Shown in pieces: positions 52,575-60,575 of a stretch of DNA of 64,000 nucleotides. Position 1 is the stretch's first letter; every line of letters starts with the position of its first letter. The translations under genes and the position numbers were made by a program. The stretch spans positions 2,592,501 to 2,656,500 of the forward strand of contig NC_019703.1 in NCBI RefSeq assembly GCF_000317045.1. The letters run 5' to 3'. Under the pieces are notes generated by a model, which was given only the letters and a program-made list of their open reading frames with translations, did not search any database and was not told the origin of the DNA. The stretch is from Geitlerinema sp. PCC 7407 (lineage in GTDB: Bacteria; Cyanobacteriota; Cyanobacteriia; PCC-7407).

Positions 52575-53644
52575 GGGGTCACCCCCTGGCGAACCTCGGC
52601 GATCGCCCCAGGAGCTGGCGCGCTGGCTGGGATCACCGCGGGCGAGGTTTCCACGGGCTGCCAGGTCTGCCAGTGCAGGGCGGGCTGCTGCTCCACGTGC
52701 TGCACAAACTCCAGAATCGAGCGATCGGCCTGGAGCGGCGTCTGAAAATCAAACTGAATGGTCTGGAACACCTGGGTATCCCCTTTGGCAAAATAGTTGC
52801 CCACCTGCTGCGTCAGCCCCAGCACCAGCTGATTAAAGGCTTTGCCCCACCAGCGCGATCGCCGCCGGGTCAGCAAAATCGTCCGCCCCTCGGTATGGCC
52901 TGCCTCGGTGGGCCGCAGCGCAAACAAGATATAGAAGTGCAGAAAGTCCGGCCCCAGGGTGACCGTGCCGCTGCTGCCGTACCAGTAGCACAGGCTGTAG
53001 GTGACGGCCTCGCGATAAAAGCGGCGAATCAGGCGAATCAGCCAGGACTCGTCCCCGCCGCGCGTCGTGTTGTGAAAGGCGATCGCCCCATCGGCCAGCC
53101 CCTCGGTACGAAACACGATGTCTAGGGGCAAGTTGTGCACCGAGTTGAAATGGTGGGCGTCAATGGCATTGATCAGCAACACATTGGGGTGGCAGTTTTT
53201 GTGAAAGGCTGGCCCGACTCGGGCGTCGCAGGGCTCGTCCCGCAGCTCCGGCGCGTAGGGCAGCGGCAGGGGCGCCCCTTCCCCGGTCCAGATCCAGATC
53301 AGGCCGTAGCGCTCAGCGGTGGGCCACGATCGCACCCCCGGGGACTCGACCCCGGGCTGGGCGGGAATGTGGGCGCATCGCCCCTGGGGGTCAAAGGCCC
53401 AGCGGTGCAGGGGACACAGCAGGCGATCGCCCGCCACTCGCCCCTGACTCAGCAAAGCGCCCATGTGCGGACATACCGCATCCAGGGCGATCGCCCGCCC
53501 GTCTAGGGTCCGGTAGAGCGCCAAATCTCGGCCCATCAGGCGCAGCGGCACCGCTTGCCCCCAGCCCAGATCCCGCGACGGCAGCGCCCAGTACCACCCC
53601 TGCACAAACCGCCGACCATGGTTAAACGTTCGCTCAGACATCAT
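52571..53644 (-). CDS. Rieske non-heme iron oxygenase (first in cluster)
   Basis: A 357-aa oxygenase: Rieske centre C58-x-H60 (VCPHMGALLS) and C77-x2-H80 (LLCPLHRWAFD), catalytic iron site in INAIDAHHFNSVHNL (D162, H165, H170). The fold is that of aromatic-ring and methyl-group oxygenases; here the substrate is probably an intermediate of the cluster. The N-terminus carries MMSERTFNHGRRFVQGWYWALPSRDL, like the second Rieske protein (KGWYLVCPSRAI), so the two share a common ancestor. It begins 20 bases after the GNAT-like gene and overlaps the ferritin-like gene by four bases. Confidence 0.9.
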   Translation of the reverse strand: MMSERTFNHGRRFVQGWYWALPSRDLGWGQAVPLRLMGRDLALYRTLDGRAIALDAVCPHMGALLSQGRVAGDRLLCPLHRWAFDPQGRCAHIPAQPGVESPGVRSWPTAERYGLIWIWTGEGAPLPLPYAPELRDEPCDARVGPAFHKNCHPNVLLINAIDAHHFNSVHNLPLDIVFRTEGLADGAIAFHNTTRGGDESWLIRLIRRFYREAVTYSLCYWYGSSGTVTLGPDFLHFYILFALRPTEAGHTEGRTILLTRRRSRWWGKAFNQLVLGLTQQVGNYFAKGDTQVFQTIQFDFQTPLQADRSILEFVQHVEQQPALHWQTWQPVETSPAVIPASAPAPGAIAEVRQGVTP

Positions 53645-53664
53645 TAGCCTCGCAATCTCTCACC

Positions 53665-54381
53665 CTAGGCCGTCAAACAGAGAGACTCCACCGGCCAGAC
53701 CCGGCGGCCCGCTCGGGTGAGATTGTCGGGGTGAATCTCGGTGAGACACACCAGCTCATCTCCGGCTGCGTGGCCAGGATTGCGCTGGGCAAAAAACTGA
53801 ATATGGGGATCGTTTTGGCGCTCCACTGGGATGCCCTGGAGGCGATCGCGCAGCTGATGGGGATGGGAAAATCGCACAATTCCCCGCGCCGGATCGTAAT
53901 CACTCCCGGCCTCTACGGCGATCAGCTGATCCAGCAAGGCCTGGGCGCGCGCAGGCGTCGGCCGATCGTAGCGGGGATAAAATTCTTGCCAAAACACCGG
54001 CAAAAAGCGATAGGTCCGAAAGCCCGAGCAGATCAGCAGCCAGTAGAGCTTGCGGGTGGGGTGGGCGCGGTGCAGGGAGTCGATCGCCTGGATCCACGCC
54101 TTGGGCAGGGTGGAGCTGGTCCAGGCCGCCGGGTCCACGATGGTGTCGCCGGAGTAGACCACGGCGATCGCCTCTCCCTCAAAGGTCGTTTCATAAAAAT
54201 GCAGCGTTGAGAACCCTTGCAGGGTTTCGCCCTGCTTGAGCAAGAGCACCCAGTTTTTTTGCTGGAGATCCGCTGCAAAGACCTCCGGGCGCACCCCCAC
54301 GAAATGCTGATTTAGCAAGGCATACATTCCCGCCCGATCCTCCGGCAGCAGCCGCTGCATCGGCACTAACTGAGCTTGCAT
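53665..54381 (-). CDS. GNAT-like acyltransferase, first gene of the oxygenase operon
   Basis: A 238-aa protein resembling the GNAT N-acyltransferase fold: LLPEDRAGMYALLNQHF at the start, then VLLLKQGETLQGFSTLHFYET and AVVYSGDTIVDPAAW, a strand-turn pattern like an acyl-CoA-binding core, then YWLLICSGFRTYRFLPVFWQEFYPRYD. It has no closer family match that I recognise. Promoter activity for the operon should lie in the 278 bases upstream, shared with a divergent carrier gene. An acyl-CoA or acyl-carrier-protein substrate is an inference. Confidence 0.6.
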   Translation of the reverse strand: MQAQLVPMQRLLPEDRAGMYALLNQHFVGVRPEVFAADLQQKNWVLLLKQGETLQGFSTLHFYETTFEGEAIAVVYSGDTIVDPAAWTSSTLPKAWIQAIDSLHRAHPTRKLYWLLICSGFRTYRFLPVFWQEFYPRYDRPTPARAQALLDQLIAVEAGSDYDPARGIVRFSHPHQLRDRLQGIPVERQNDPHIQFFAQRNPGHAAGDELVCLTEIHPDNLTRAGRRVWPVESLCLTA

Positions 54382-54659
54382 ACTGGTTTACCTACAAGAA
54401 AAAATGGCGATCGCCCCCAGCAAAAATGCTGCCGAAGAAAATCCCCTTAAACCACCCGCAAAACTCTCACTGGGCGGTATAGACAAACTGTAGACAGAAA
54501 CGCAGAAAAAGCCGGAAACTCTGTGACAAAAATCAAGGTTGCACAGTTCCCCTGCTCTTTTCAAAAAGTCAGAAAAAATTTTTTAGACCAGGAAAAAACC
54601 CTAACTTACTTCAACTTTGTTTAAGGTAGGATGCTTGGCAGCGTTTTAGCGCATCCACC
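54382..54659. promoter_or_regulatory. Divergent promoter region between oxygenase operon and carrier
   Basis: AT-rich 278 bases between two divergent start codons. It holds runs such as TCAGAAAAAATTTTTTAGA at about 54569. No regulator gene lies next to it and no clear operator dyad is seen. It must contain promoters for both directions. Confidence 0.4.
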
Positions 54660-56069
54660 ATGAAGAACCCGTTCCTCTCGACCCAAGCGCAGCAGCCCCC
54701 CAATCTACAGACCAAATTGGGATATGGCGTGGGGGAAATGTCCAGCGAAGTTCCGGGCAGCGTTCTGACCTTTTTCTTGCTGTTCTTTTTAACCAATGTT
54801 GCGGGGCTCAATCCAACCCTGGCGGGGGCTACGCTGCTGGTGGGTAAGGTGTGGGATGCGCTCAACGACCCGCTGGTCGGCTGGCTGAGCGATCGCACGC
54901 GATCGCCCCTGGGGCGGCGCTATCCGTGGATACTGTGGGGCGCGGTGCCGATGGGGCTGGTGTTTGCTTTGCAGTGGTGGGTGCCGCCAACTTCGAGCCA
55001 AACGGGACTTTTTATCTACTACAGCGCGATCGCCTTTCTGTTTTATGCGGCGTCTACCATGGTGATTGTGCCCTACTCCACCTTGGCCGCAGAGCTCACC
55101 CGCCACTATGACGAGCGCACCAGTTTGGTGAGCTATAAGGCCGCTTTCAGCATCGGCAGCAGTATTGTCGGCTTGGTGCTGGCGCAGCTGATCTTTGCGG
55201 CTATCTCTGACCCGCGCGGAAAATATCTCACAACGGGTGCTATCTGCGGGGGTATCGCGACGATCGCGGCCTTTCTCTGCGTCTGGGGAACCTATCAGCG
55301 ATTTCGAGAAATTGAGACCGAGCGATCGCAGATAGAGAGGCCCACCATGCCGCCTTTTTGGAAGCAAATTCGCCTTGCTTTTGGCAACCGTCCGTTTCTC
55401 TATGTGATTGGCATTTATATGTGCTCTTGGGTAGGGCTCCAGGTCACGGCGGCCATGCTTCCCTATTTCGTGGTCAACTGGATGGGTTTACCCGAGCAGC
55501 ACTTCACTCAAATGGCGCTGGCGGTGCAGGGAACGGCTCTCGTCACCATGCCTCTGTGGGGATGGCTCGGACGAAAGCTGGGCAAGCGCACCACTTACTG
55601 TTTGGGGATTCCCCTGACGCTGATCGCCCAGGCTGGGCTGTTTCTGTTGCAACCCGGTCAGGTGGCGCTGATGTACGCGGTGGGAGTGCTGGCGGGTGCA
55701 GGGTTGGCGACGGCTTATCTGGTGCCGTGGTCGATGTTGCCGGATGTGGTGGACCTCGACGAGCTCCAGACCGGGCACCGCCGGGAAGGTATTTTCTACG
55801 GGTTCGTGGTGCAGCTCAAAAAAATCGGGGCGGCGATCGCGCTCTTTCTGGTCAGCACTCTATTGGCTTGGTCAGGCTTGGTAACCGGCGGAGCCGATCA
55901 GCCTGTCACTCAGCCAGAGTCAGCCCTTCAAATGATCCGCTGGCTCGTGGCACCGATTCCCAGCGTGGTGCTGATCGGAGGATTAGTCCTGGCCTATCTC
56001 TACCCCATCACCCGCGATCGCCATCAGCAGATCTTGATGCAGCTTCATGAGAAGCGATCGGTTGAATAG
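54660..56069 (+). CDS. Glycoside-pentoside-hexuronide/cation symporter-type MFS carrier
   Basis: A 469-aa twelve-helix carrier of the MFS_2 (MelB-like) group. It has GVGEMSSEVPGSVLTFFLLFFLTNVAG at the start, the loop motif DALNDPLVGWLSDRTRSPLGRRYPWI, and Asp-rich VVDLDELQTGHRREGIFYG, which matches the family's D-x4-TG-x-R-x-EG block. It is divergent from the oxygenase operon and may export or import its product or precursor. Its last part is duplicated in decayed form downstream (58696-58807 and 60978-61056). This is the last gene of the HIP1-rich core; beyond it the base composition changes. Confidence 0.87.
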   Translation: MKNPFLSTQAQQPPNLQTKLGYGVGEMSSEVPGSVLTFFLLFFLTNVAGLNPTLAGATLLVGKVWDALNDPLVGWLSDRTRSPLGRRYPWILWGAVPMGLVFALQWWVPPTSSQTGLFIYYSAIAFLFYAASTMVIVPYSTLAAELTRHYDERTSLVSYKAAFSIGSSIVGLVLAQLIFAAISDPRGKYLTTGAICGGIATIAAFLCVWGTYQRFREIETERSQIERPTMPPFWKQIRLAFGNRPFLYVIGIYMCSWVGLQVTAAMLPYFVVNWMGLPEQHFTQMALAVQGTALVTMPLWGWLGRKLGKRTTYCLGIPLTLIAQAGLFLLQPGQVALMYAVGVLAGAGLATAYLVPWSMLPDVVDLDELQTGHRREGIFYGFVVQLKKIGAAIALFLVSTLLAWSGLVTGGADQPVTQPESALQMIRWLVAPIPSVVLIGGLVLAYLYPITRDRHQQILMQLHEKRSVE

Positions 56070-56221
56070 AGTAGAAAAAGTTAGAGGGCGATCGCATTCT
56101 TTCTCAAGATAGCCACTAAGAATGGAGCACACGTGTTTAATGCTTTTCTAGCAAACAAACGTATAAAGTTAGGTAGATACACCATGTATTCAATGAAGCA
56201 TCTATCTGATCTGGATAAGAA

Positions 56222-56391
56222 ATTTAAAATCGTGCGGGAAGGTACTCGCTATCTAGCTTCAATAGTGTATTTGATATTATGTAAATAAAATACACTAAAG
56301 CACTAATTTCAGGATGCGACACCAAATCACTATGCCTATCTACTCATTTCGGAGTTTTAGGCAGAAGATTTTAGTATCATCAATTGTTAAA
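56222..56391 (+). repeat. Dispersed repeat, copy A
   Basis: About 170 bases similar to copies B and D. Shared blocks are CTATCTAGCTTCAA, AAGCACTAA, and a closing part with TTTTAGGCAGAA ending in GTTAA. It is directly upstream of the DUF6953-like gene. Confidence 0.65.
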
Positions 56392-56427
56392 GTGTTTTAC
56401 GGACAAACAAAATACAGGAGCAAGTAA

Positions 56428-57009
56428 ATGAATTCAAGCGAGAATGATGGATTCAATTTTAAAGATGTAAACCTCGAGTTTCTAGAAGAGTTAAGCAATC
56501 AATTTTTCATGGAATCAGAGCTTTCTGATATTGAAATAATTAAATTACTGAAAGAAGCCAACCAGCCTTCTCCAAATATATTGTTTGATGATGAAGACGC
56601 AAGAAAAATACTCGAAAATATATCATCTTCGGATTCAGAGTTTAATTTTGGCTTGTCGGAAATTGATTTATCTGAATTGATTCAGAATAATGAGGAGAAT
56701 GATAATGAGCCAGAATTAATATCTGAAATAGACTCGAGTATAACAACTAAAGATGTTGCTGCTTGGATGTTAAATCAAGTCAACTCAAAGAAGAAGCTTT
56801 ATCAAAGTGATGCTGTTTGGAACATCAAAAAATATTTTGGTGACCGTTTTATTTATTTAAATGAGAATCATAATTCTGCAATCTCGCGGGAGGTTTTAAA
56901 GGAGTTTCTAAGTATTTCGCTAAAAACAGTTGTATGGAATAAGCGAGAGCGCTATTGGAGACCTCGACAGCCGAGTGATCATGTAAGCCACAGAACGGTA
57001 GATGATTAA
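56428..57009 (+). CDS. Acidic protein with DUF6953-like C-terminal domain
   Basis: A 193-aa protein. Residues 1-105 are highly acidic and look partly disordered (NNEENDNEPELISEIDSS). The last 80 residues (DVAAWMLNQVNSKKKLYQSDAVWNIKKYFGDRFIYLN ... LKEFLSISLKTVVWNKRERYWRPR) resemble DUF6953, a small helical domain of unknown function. The codon use is AT-rich and unlike the core genome. It is preceded by a GGAGC ribosome binding site. It lies between repeat copies A and B, consistent with one gene cassette. The acidic half might mimic DNA, which is speculative. Confidence 0.6.
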   Translation: MNSSENDGFNFKDVNLEFLEELSNQFFMESELSDIEIIKLLKEANQPSPNILFDDEDARKILENISSSDSEFNFGLSEIDLSELIQNNEENDNEPELISEIDSSITTKDVAAWMLNQVNSKKKLYQSDAVWNIKKYFGDRFIYLNENHNSAISREVLKEFLSISLKTVVWNKRERYWRPRQPSDHVSHRTVDD

Positions 57010-57033
57010 GATGTTGCTGTTCTGTTGAGGACA

Positions 57034-57308
57034 CTCTAACAACTGCGGTGCAGTGAATTAAGGAAAACCGCTAGTCTTGAGTGACACGGGATTAGAAACG
57101 GCTGACTACAACCATTATATTACTGAGTCTATCACTGGTAACGACAGAATCGAGTTTCCTGCTAGTGCTTAGCATCCAGTTATCTGACATATAGTGATGA
57201 GATAGATCTTCTCAAAACCAATGAGAAGATAAGCAAAGCCATAACTTAAGTTAAGAAATTTTGGGCGAGAATCATGACTATATTAGCTTACCAATACTTA
57301 ATGTCAAC
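57034..57308. other. Spacer with half attC-like motif
   Basis: After the DUF6953-like gene, CTCTAACAACTGCGGTGCAGTG (57034) resembles the first half of an integron attC (R-double-prime plus L-double-prime), but the matching right half is degenerate (ATTAG near 57114). A 12-bp palindrome TAACTTAAGTTA is at 57243-57254. No gene is seen here. Confidence 0.35.
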
Positions 57309-57469
57309 TCTAAAAATATGCGGAAAGATTCTGGCTATCTAGCTTCAACATCGTATTATGCAAAAAACAATCTGCCTAAGCACTAACTTTGGAATATTGG
57401 CAGAATGACTTGGCATATCTGCAACTTTAGGAATCTCGGGCAGAAACTGTTCCCCTATTAATGGTTAGG
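57309..57469 (+). repeat. Dispersed repeat, copy B
   Basis: About 160 bases beginning TCTAAAAATATGCGGAAAG and ending AATGGTTAGG. It carries the internal blocks CTATCTAGCTTCAA, AAGCACTAACTTTGG and CATATCTGC. It precedes the Ltp-like gene by 29 bases. The 3' end GTTAGGT fits the integron core-site pattern GTTRRRY. Confidence 0.7.
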
Positions 57470-57498
57470 TTCACATCTTTTACTCATGGAGAAGTACT

Positions 57499-57891
57499 AT
57501 GAGGTTTTTGAAATCAGCAATAATTGCTGCTTTAATTGTTGTTTTATTTGTTTCAACACCTGCATGGGCAGCAAATTTAACTGGGCCTCAGGAAAATGCC
57601 GTTAGATCTGCAAAGCAGTATCTTAATTTCCAGGGATTCTCGCGAAGTGGGCTTATTCGGCAACTCTCATCAACTTATGGAGATGGTTATGACGTTGCCG
57701 ATGCCACTGTAGCAGTGGATAGCTTGAACATTGATTGGAACCAGCAAGCGGCAAGATCTGCACAGCAGTACCTCAGTTTTCAGGGTTTCTCGTGCACAGG
57801 TCTCATTAATCAACTTTCATCGAGTGCTGGAGACGGATACACCGAGAGCGAAGCGTATTACGGGGCACAGCAAACAAATACTTGCCAATAG
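57499..57891 (+). CDS. Exported protein with two Ltp-type repeats
   Basis: A 130-aa protein with a signal peptide (MRFLKSAIIAALIVVLFVSTPAWA) and no lipobox Cys. The mature part is two copies of a 45-50 residue helical repeat (31-80, 81-125): AVRSAKQYLNFQGFSRSGLIRQLSS and AARSAQQYLSFQGFSCTGLINQLSS. These match the host cell surface-exposed lipoprotein (Ltp) repeat. Ltp of a Streptococcus thermophilus prophage blocks DNA injection by other phages (superinfection exclusion). Here the protein would be periplasmic. It has a GGAG ribosome binding site. Its role in phage resistance is inferred from the family. Confidence 0.7.
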   Translation: MRFLKSAIIAALIVVLFVSTPAWAANLTGPQENAVRSAKQYLNFQGFSRSGLIRQLSSTYGDGYDVADATVAVDSLNIDWNQQAARSAQQYLSFQGFSCTGLINQLSSSAGDGYTESEAYYGAQQTNTCQ

Positions 57892-57906
57892 GTCAAAAGT
57901 TCACCT

Positions 57907-57997
57907 AGCAATGCTCATGCTACCGATCCACTTTCTGCGGTCGGTAGCATGTAGAGGCTATCTACAGCAGTTGATGGGTATTGTTATATAGTTAGAT
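57907..57997. repeat. Bulged inverted repeat after the Ltp-like gene
   Basis: TAGC [spacer] CATGCTACCGA (57907-57927) pairs with TCGGTAGCATG [spacer] GCTA (57942-57961), two stems separated by unpaired spacers. GTTAGAT, a fit to GTTRRRY, follows at 57991. The bulged form is like an attC fold, though the R boxes do not match well. No T-tract follows, so it is not a typical terminator. Confidence 0.4.
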
Positions 57998-58094
57998 GTG
58001 TGAGATCAAAATTTAGCTTTCATTCTAGTTCTCAAAGCTGACCTGAGTAAGTTTCATAATAAATTTTTATCAACAGAGCAATTAATAGAAACTT

Positions 58095-58595
58095 ATGCAG
58101 AAGCTATCCTTCTTCTATGGCATTACCATTCTGATTTTTTCAGCCTTATCACAGCCATTTGCTGTCGCTGAGGTATCACCTCAGAATGCATGGCAACAAC
58201 CCTATACCCCTACGCATCTTCAATGGCTTTTCATGAATTTGCGCGGAAGAGGAGAGAGGACTCCATGTGGTGTTTATGACTTAGACGGTACAGCACGTGC
58301 GTGGTACGAGTGGCAAAGCCCCAACGCTAGAGATAATCAGTTAAGGCTGTCCATTTTCACACTTCCGAGCGCTACAAACTCTATTCCTGATCGTAGTTTT
58401 TGTATAACGACGACGCTCGAAAATCTAAAGTCGGAGGCCTTTAGGCTAGAGGCAAGTCCCCCTCCCGTTGAGCTTCGTCATTTTCAATTCAATCAAAACG
58501 GTCAAGCCTTGATAGGGACCTATCAATGTTCGGTACCAGCAGCAACGACACCAGTAGACTCAGGTATTGGTCCCTTTGCGAGCGTTTGCCAATGA
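58095..58595 (+). CDS. Exported protein, unknown function
   Basis: A 166-aa protein with a signal peptide (MQKLSFFYGITILIFSALSQPFAVA). The mature domain has four Cys (in TPCGVYD, SFCITTT, TYQCSVP and SVCQ), possibly two disulfides, and beta-rich composition. No family is recognised. AT-rich codon use matches the accessory region. The gene is followed by no attC-like site but by the remnant of the duplicated carrier gene. Confidence 0.55.
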   Translation: MQKLSFFYGITILIFSALSQPFAVAEVSPQNAWQQPYTPTHLQWLFMNLRGRGERTPCGVYDLDGTARAWYEWQSPNARDNQLRLSIFTLPSATNSIPDRSFCITTTLENLKSEAFRLEASPPPVELRHFQFNQNGQALIGTYQCSVPAATTPVDSGIGPFASVCQ

Positions 58596-58695
58596 ATGAC
58601 TGTATCTTCAAAACTGCATCACAATAAGGTTGGAGCCGAGCACTCCCAATACCTCACTTTTGGAGCACGTGCACTAGACTCACTCAAGCAGCCCA

Positions 58696-58807
58696 CGATC
58701 GCGCTCTCTCTGGTCAGCGCTCTGTTAGCTTAGGCAGGACTGGTAGCCAGGGGAGCTGATCAGCCTATCACTCAGGCAAAATCAGCGCTTCAGATGATTC
58801 GCTGGCT
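58696..58807 (+). pseudogene. Remnant of a second carrier-gene 3' end, part 1
   Basis: These 112 bases align without gaps to 55834-55945 inside the GPH-type carrier gene, with 19 differences by my count (about 83% identity). In the same frame it encodes SLVSALLA-stop-AGLVARGADQPITQAKS; the stop is a TGG-to-TAG change. It breaks off at the GCTGGCT that precedes VAPIPSV in the intact gene. Confidence 0.85.
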
Positions 58808-58858
58808 TTTAGAAGACGTTTTCATCTCGCCCCCTTACTTAGAACGTCAACAAAAACC

Positions 58859-59164
58859 ATGCCCAAAAGCGAACCTCCAAACACCCAATCTCCATTGCCA
58901 CGGCGATCGCGGTGGCCTTACTGGGTATTTGTCCCGCTCTGCGCGCTCATATACACCTTGTTCTGCTTTGCTTTCATTATGGCCGCTTGGGGCATGCGTG
59001 GTGCACCAAAGCCGTGGTGGTATGTGGTGGCCCAAGTGCTCACAATACCGGGCGTATGGATACCCCCTTATATCGGCGCCCCATTGTGGGGTGGCGTGAT
59101 GGGTTTCGGACTCGTCCGGCTGACCCGGAGCCGTCGTCCTCCCTCCGCTCCACCGCGCTTATAA
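58859..59164 (+). CDS. Small two-helix membrane protein
   Basis: A 101-aa protein: a basic Pro-rich N-terminus (SEPPNTQSPLPRRSRWP), two hydrophobic helices (YWVFVPLCALIYTLFCFAFIMAAW and VVAQVLTIPGVWIPPYIGAPLWGGVMGFGLV) and an Arg/Pro-rich tail. No family is recognised. Overlapping frames exist on the same strand but have Arg/His-rich sequence. It has GC content closer to the core than its neighbours and includes one HIP1 site. It lies inside the 2.2 kb inserted block between the two carrier-gene remnants. Confidence 0.5.
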   Translation: MPKSEPPNTQSPLPRRSRWPYWVFVPLCALIYTLFCFAFIMAAWGMRGAPKPWWYVVAQVLTIPGVWIPPYIGAPLWGGVMGFGLVRLTRSRRPPSAPPRL

Positions 59165-59899
59165 GCCCAGCAGCTTCTCACATGCACCAGACTGATCAGA
59201 AGCACTCGCACGCTTAGCGACAGATAGCGATTGGGCTATTCGTTCGAGGGTTGCTCGCAACCTTAATACATCAGTAGAAACGCTCATCAATTTAGCTGAA
59301 GATACAAACACTCGAGAGGGATGTCATTTACAACGTAAGCTGCAATCCCAATGCTTCACAAGAGACCAAGGCGATCGCCCTTGAGAACTACAGAAAGAAA
59401 CTCCCTCTATATCCCGTAACGTAAAGGCAACTCCCTTTAATCAATTGCCCATCGCTTTGCTTAATACAAGAAATTAGCCCTTTTCTGAAAACTAGATTTA
59501 CTCACTTCAGCGATCGCTAGCCCTTGCGTATATCGGACAGGCTATCAATCTTCTAGCTTCATTTAAATTCTGCCTGCCACCAGCAGCGCTAGCCGTTGTA
59601 CAGCCCAGTCTGGAACAAGAACGTAGCCTAAAGGCTATTTACGAGGGTTTAAATTTCAACCTGTTGAAGCTTTGTAGTATAGTGTAGTATACTCAACAAA
59701 GCTCATATTTGTGTGCGATCGCTTGTAGTGACATGATCAAAAATAGAAGATCACGGCAAGAAGCGCTGAAATTAGCTCATAAGAGCGGCTTGGCAATCGA
59801 AGAAAGTACCATTCAATGCTCCACTTCTGAGATAGACGTGCCACGCTGAACAATTTGCACAGATGAATTGATTGCTTATCGAGCACTAAGGAGAGAAGT
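59165..59899. other. Non-coding stretch inside the accessory region
   Basis: About 735 bases. There are three HIP1 sites and a tandem GTAGTATA-GT-GTAGTATA (59674-59691) that could be an operator for a ribbon-helix-helix or similar small repressor. A 38-codon frame (59733-59849; MIKNRRSRQEALKLAHKSG) looks like an antitoxin fragment but is too short to call. A strong SD, AAGGAGAG, precedes the next gene. Confidence 0.35.
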
Positions 59900-60475
59900 A
59901 TGCAAAAACTAACTTATTATATAGCTTGTAGCGTTGATGGATTTATCGCTCATCTCGATGGCTCCCATGATGGGTTTTCCCAAGATAGCGAATACTTTTC
60001 AGACCTGTTTTCCTCTTTCCCTGAAACTGTTCCATCTCATTTACGTGATGCCATGGGCATTAATGCTGAGAATCAGTGGTTTGATACAGTTCTCATGGGA
60101 CGGAAGACCTACGAGATAGGCTTAAAGGATGGTGTGACTAGTCCTTACTCACACATGAAGCAGTATGTCTTTTCTCGCAGTATGCAAGAGAGCCCCGATG
60201 AACATGTCGAACTTATTTCGGAAAATGCTGTTGATTTAGTTAGGTATTTGAAGAGTGAAAAAGGCAAAGGAATTTGGCTATGTGGTGGTGCTGATTTAGC
60301 TTCAACGCTTTTTGCTCATAACTTAATTGACCAGCTAATTCTCAAGATCAACCCTTTTTTAATGGGGTCTGGCATTCCACTTTTTTCTAGAACAATTCAG
60401 CAAACTGCTTTAGAGCTTACCAGCAGCAAGATTTACGGAAATGGAGTTTCGCGACTGCACTACCAAGTGAGATAG
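59900..60475 (+). CDS. Dihydrofolate reductase/RibD C-terminal-domain family protein
   Basis: A 191-aa cytoplasmic protein: KLTYYIACSVDGFIAHLDGSHDGF at the start, then DTVLMGRKTYEIG, VFSRSMQESP, and GIWLCGGADLASTLFAHNLIDQLILKINPFLMGSGIPLF. This is the DHFR-like fold of the RibD C-terminal family (NADPH-dependent reductases, as in YyaP). The reaction is unknown. Ribosome binding site AAGGAGAG is nine bases upstream of the ATG. Genes of this family are frequent cargo in integron cassettes, for instance dfr alleles, but this one is not a trimethoprim-resistance DHFR by motif. Confidence 0.8.
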   Translation: MQKLTYYIACSVDGFIAHLDGSHDGFSQDSEYFSDLFSSFPETVPSHLRDAMGINAENQWFDTVLMGRKTYEIGLKDGVTSPYSHMKQYVFSRSMQESPDEHVELISENAVDLVRYLKSEKGKGIWLCGGADLASTLFAHNLIDQLILKINPFLMGSGIPLFSRTIQQTALELTSSKIYGNGVSRLHYQVR

Positions 60476-60575
60476 AGCCATATCATACAAAGCATCGAGC
60501 AGCCGCAGAAGACAGCTGGATGGGACGATCGATAATGAGTCGTAGTCAGGTGTAATCAGAACTATAGAGGGAAAC

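Noticed and set aside
45582-54381. Saxitoxin-type biosynthesis cluster, because Rieske enzymes and a sterol-desaturase-like protein are also found there.
   Set aside because: No SxtA-like PKS, amidinotransferase, carbamoyltransferase or other core genes are present, and the Rieske motifs do not look specially SxtT/H-like.
59733-59849. 38-codon frame resembling an antitoxin fragment (MIKNRRSRQEALKLAHKSG).
   Set aside because: Too short and with no toxin partner or ribosome binding site; could be chance.
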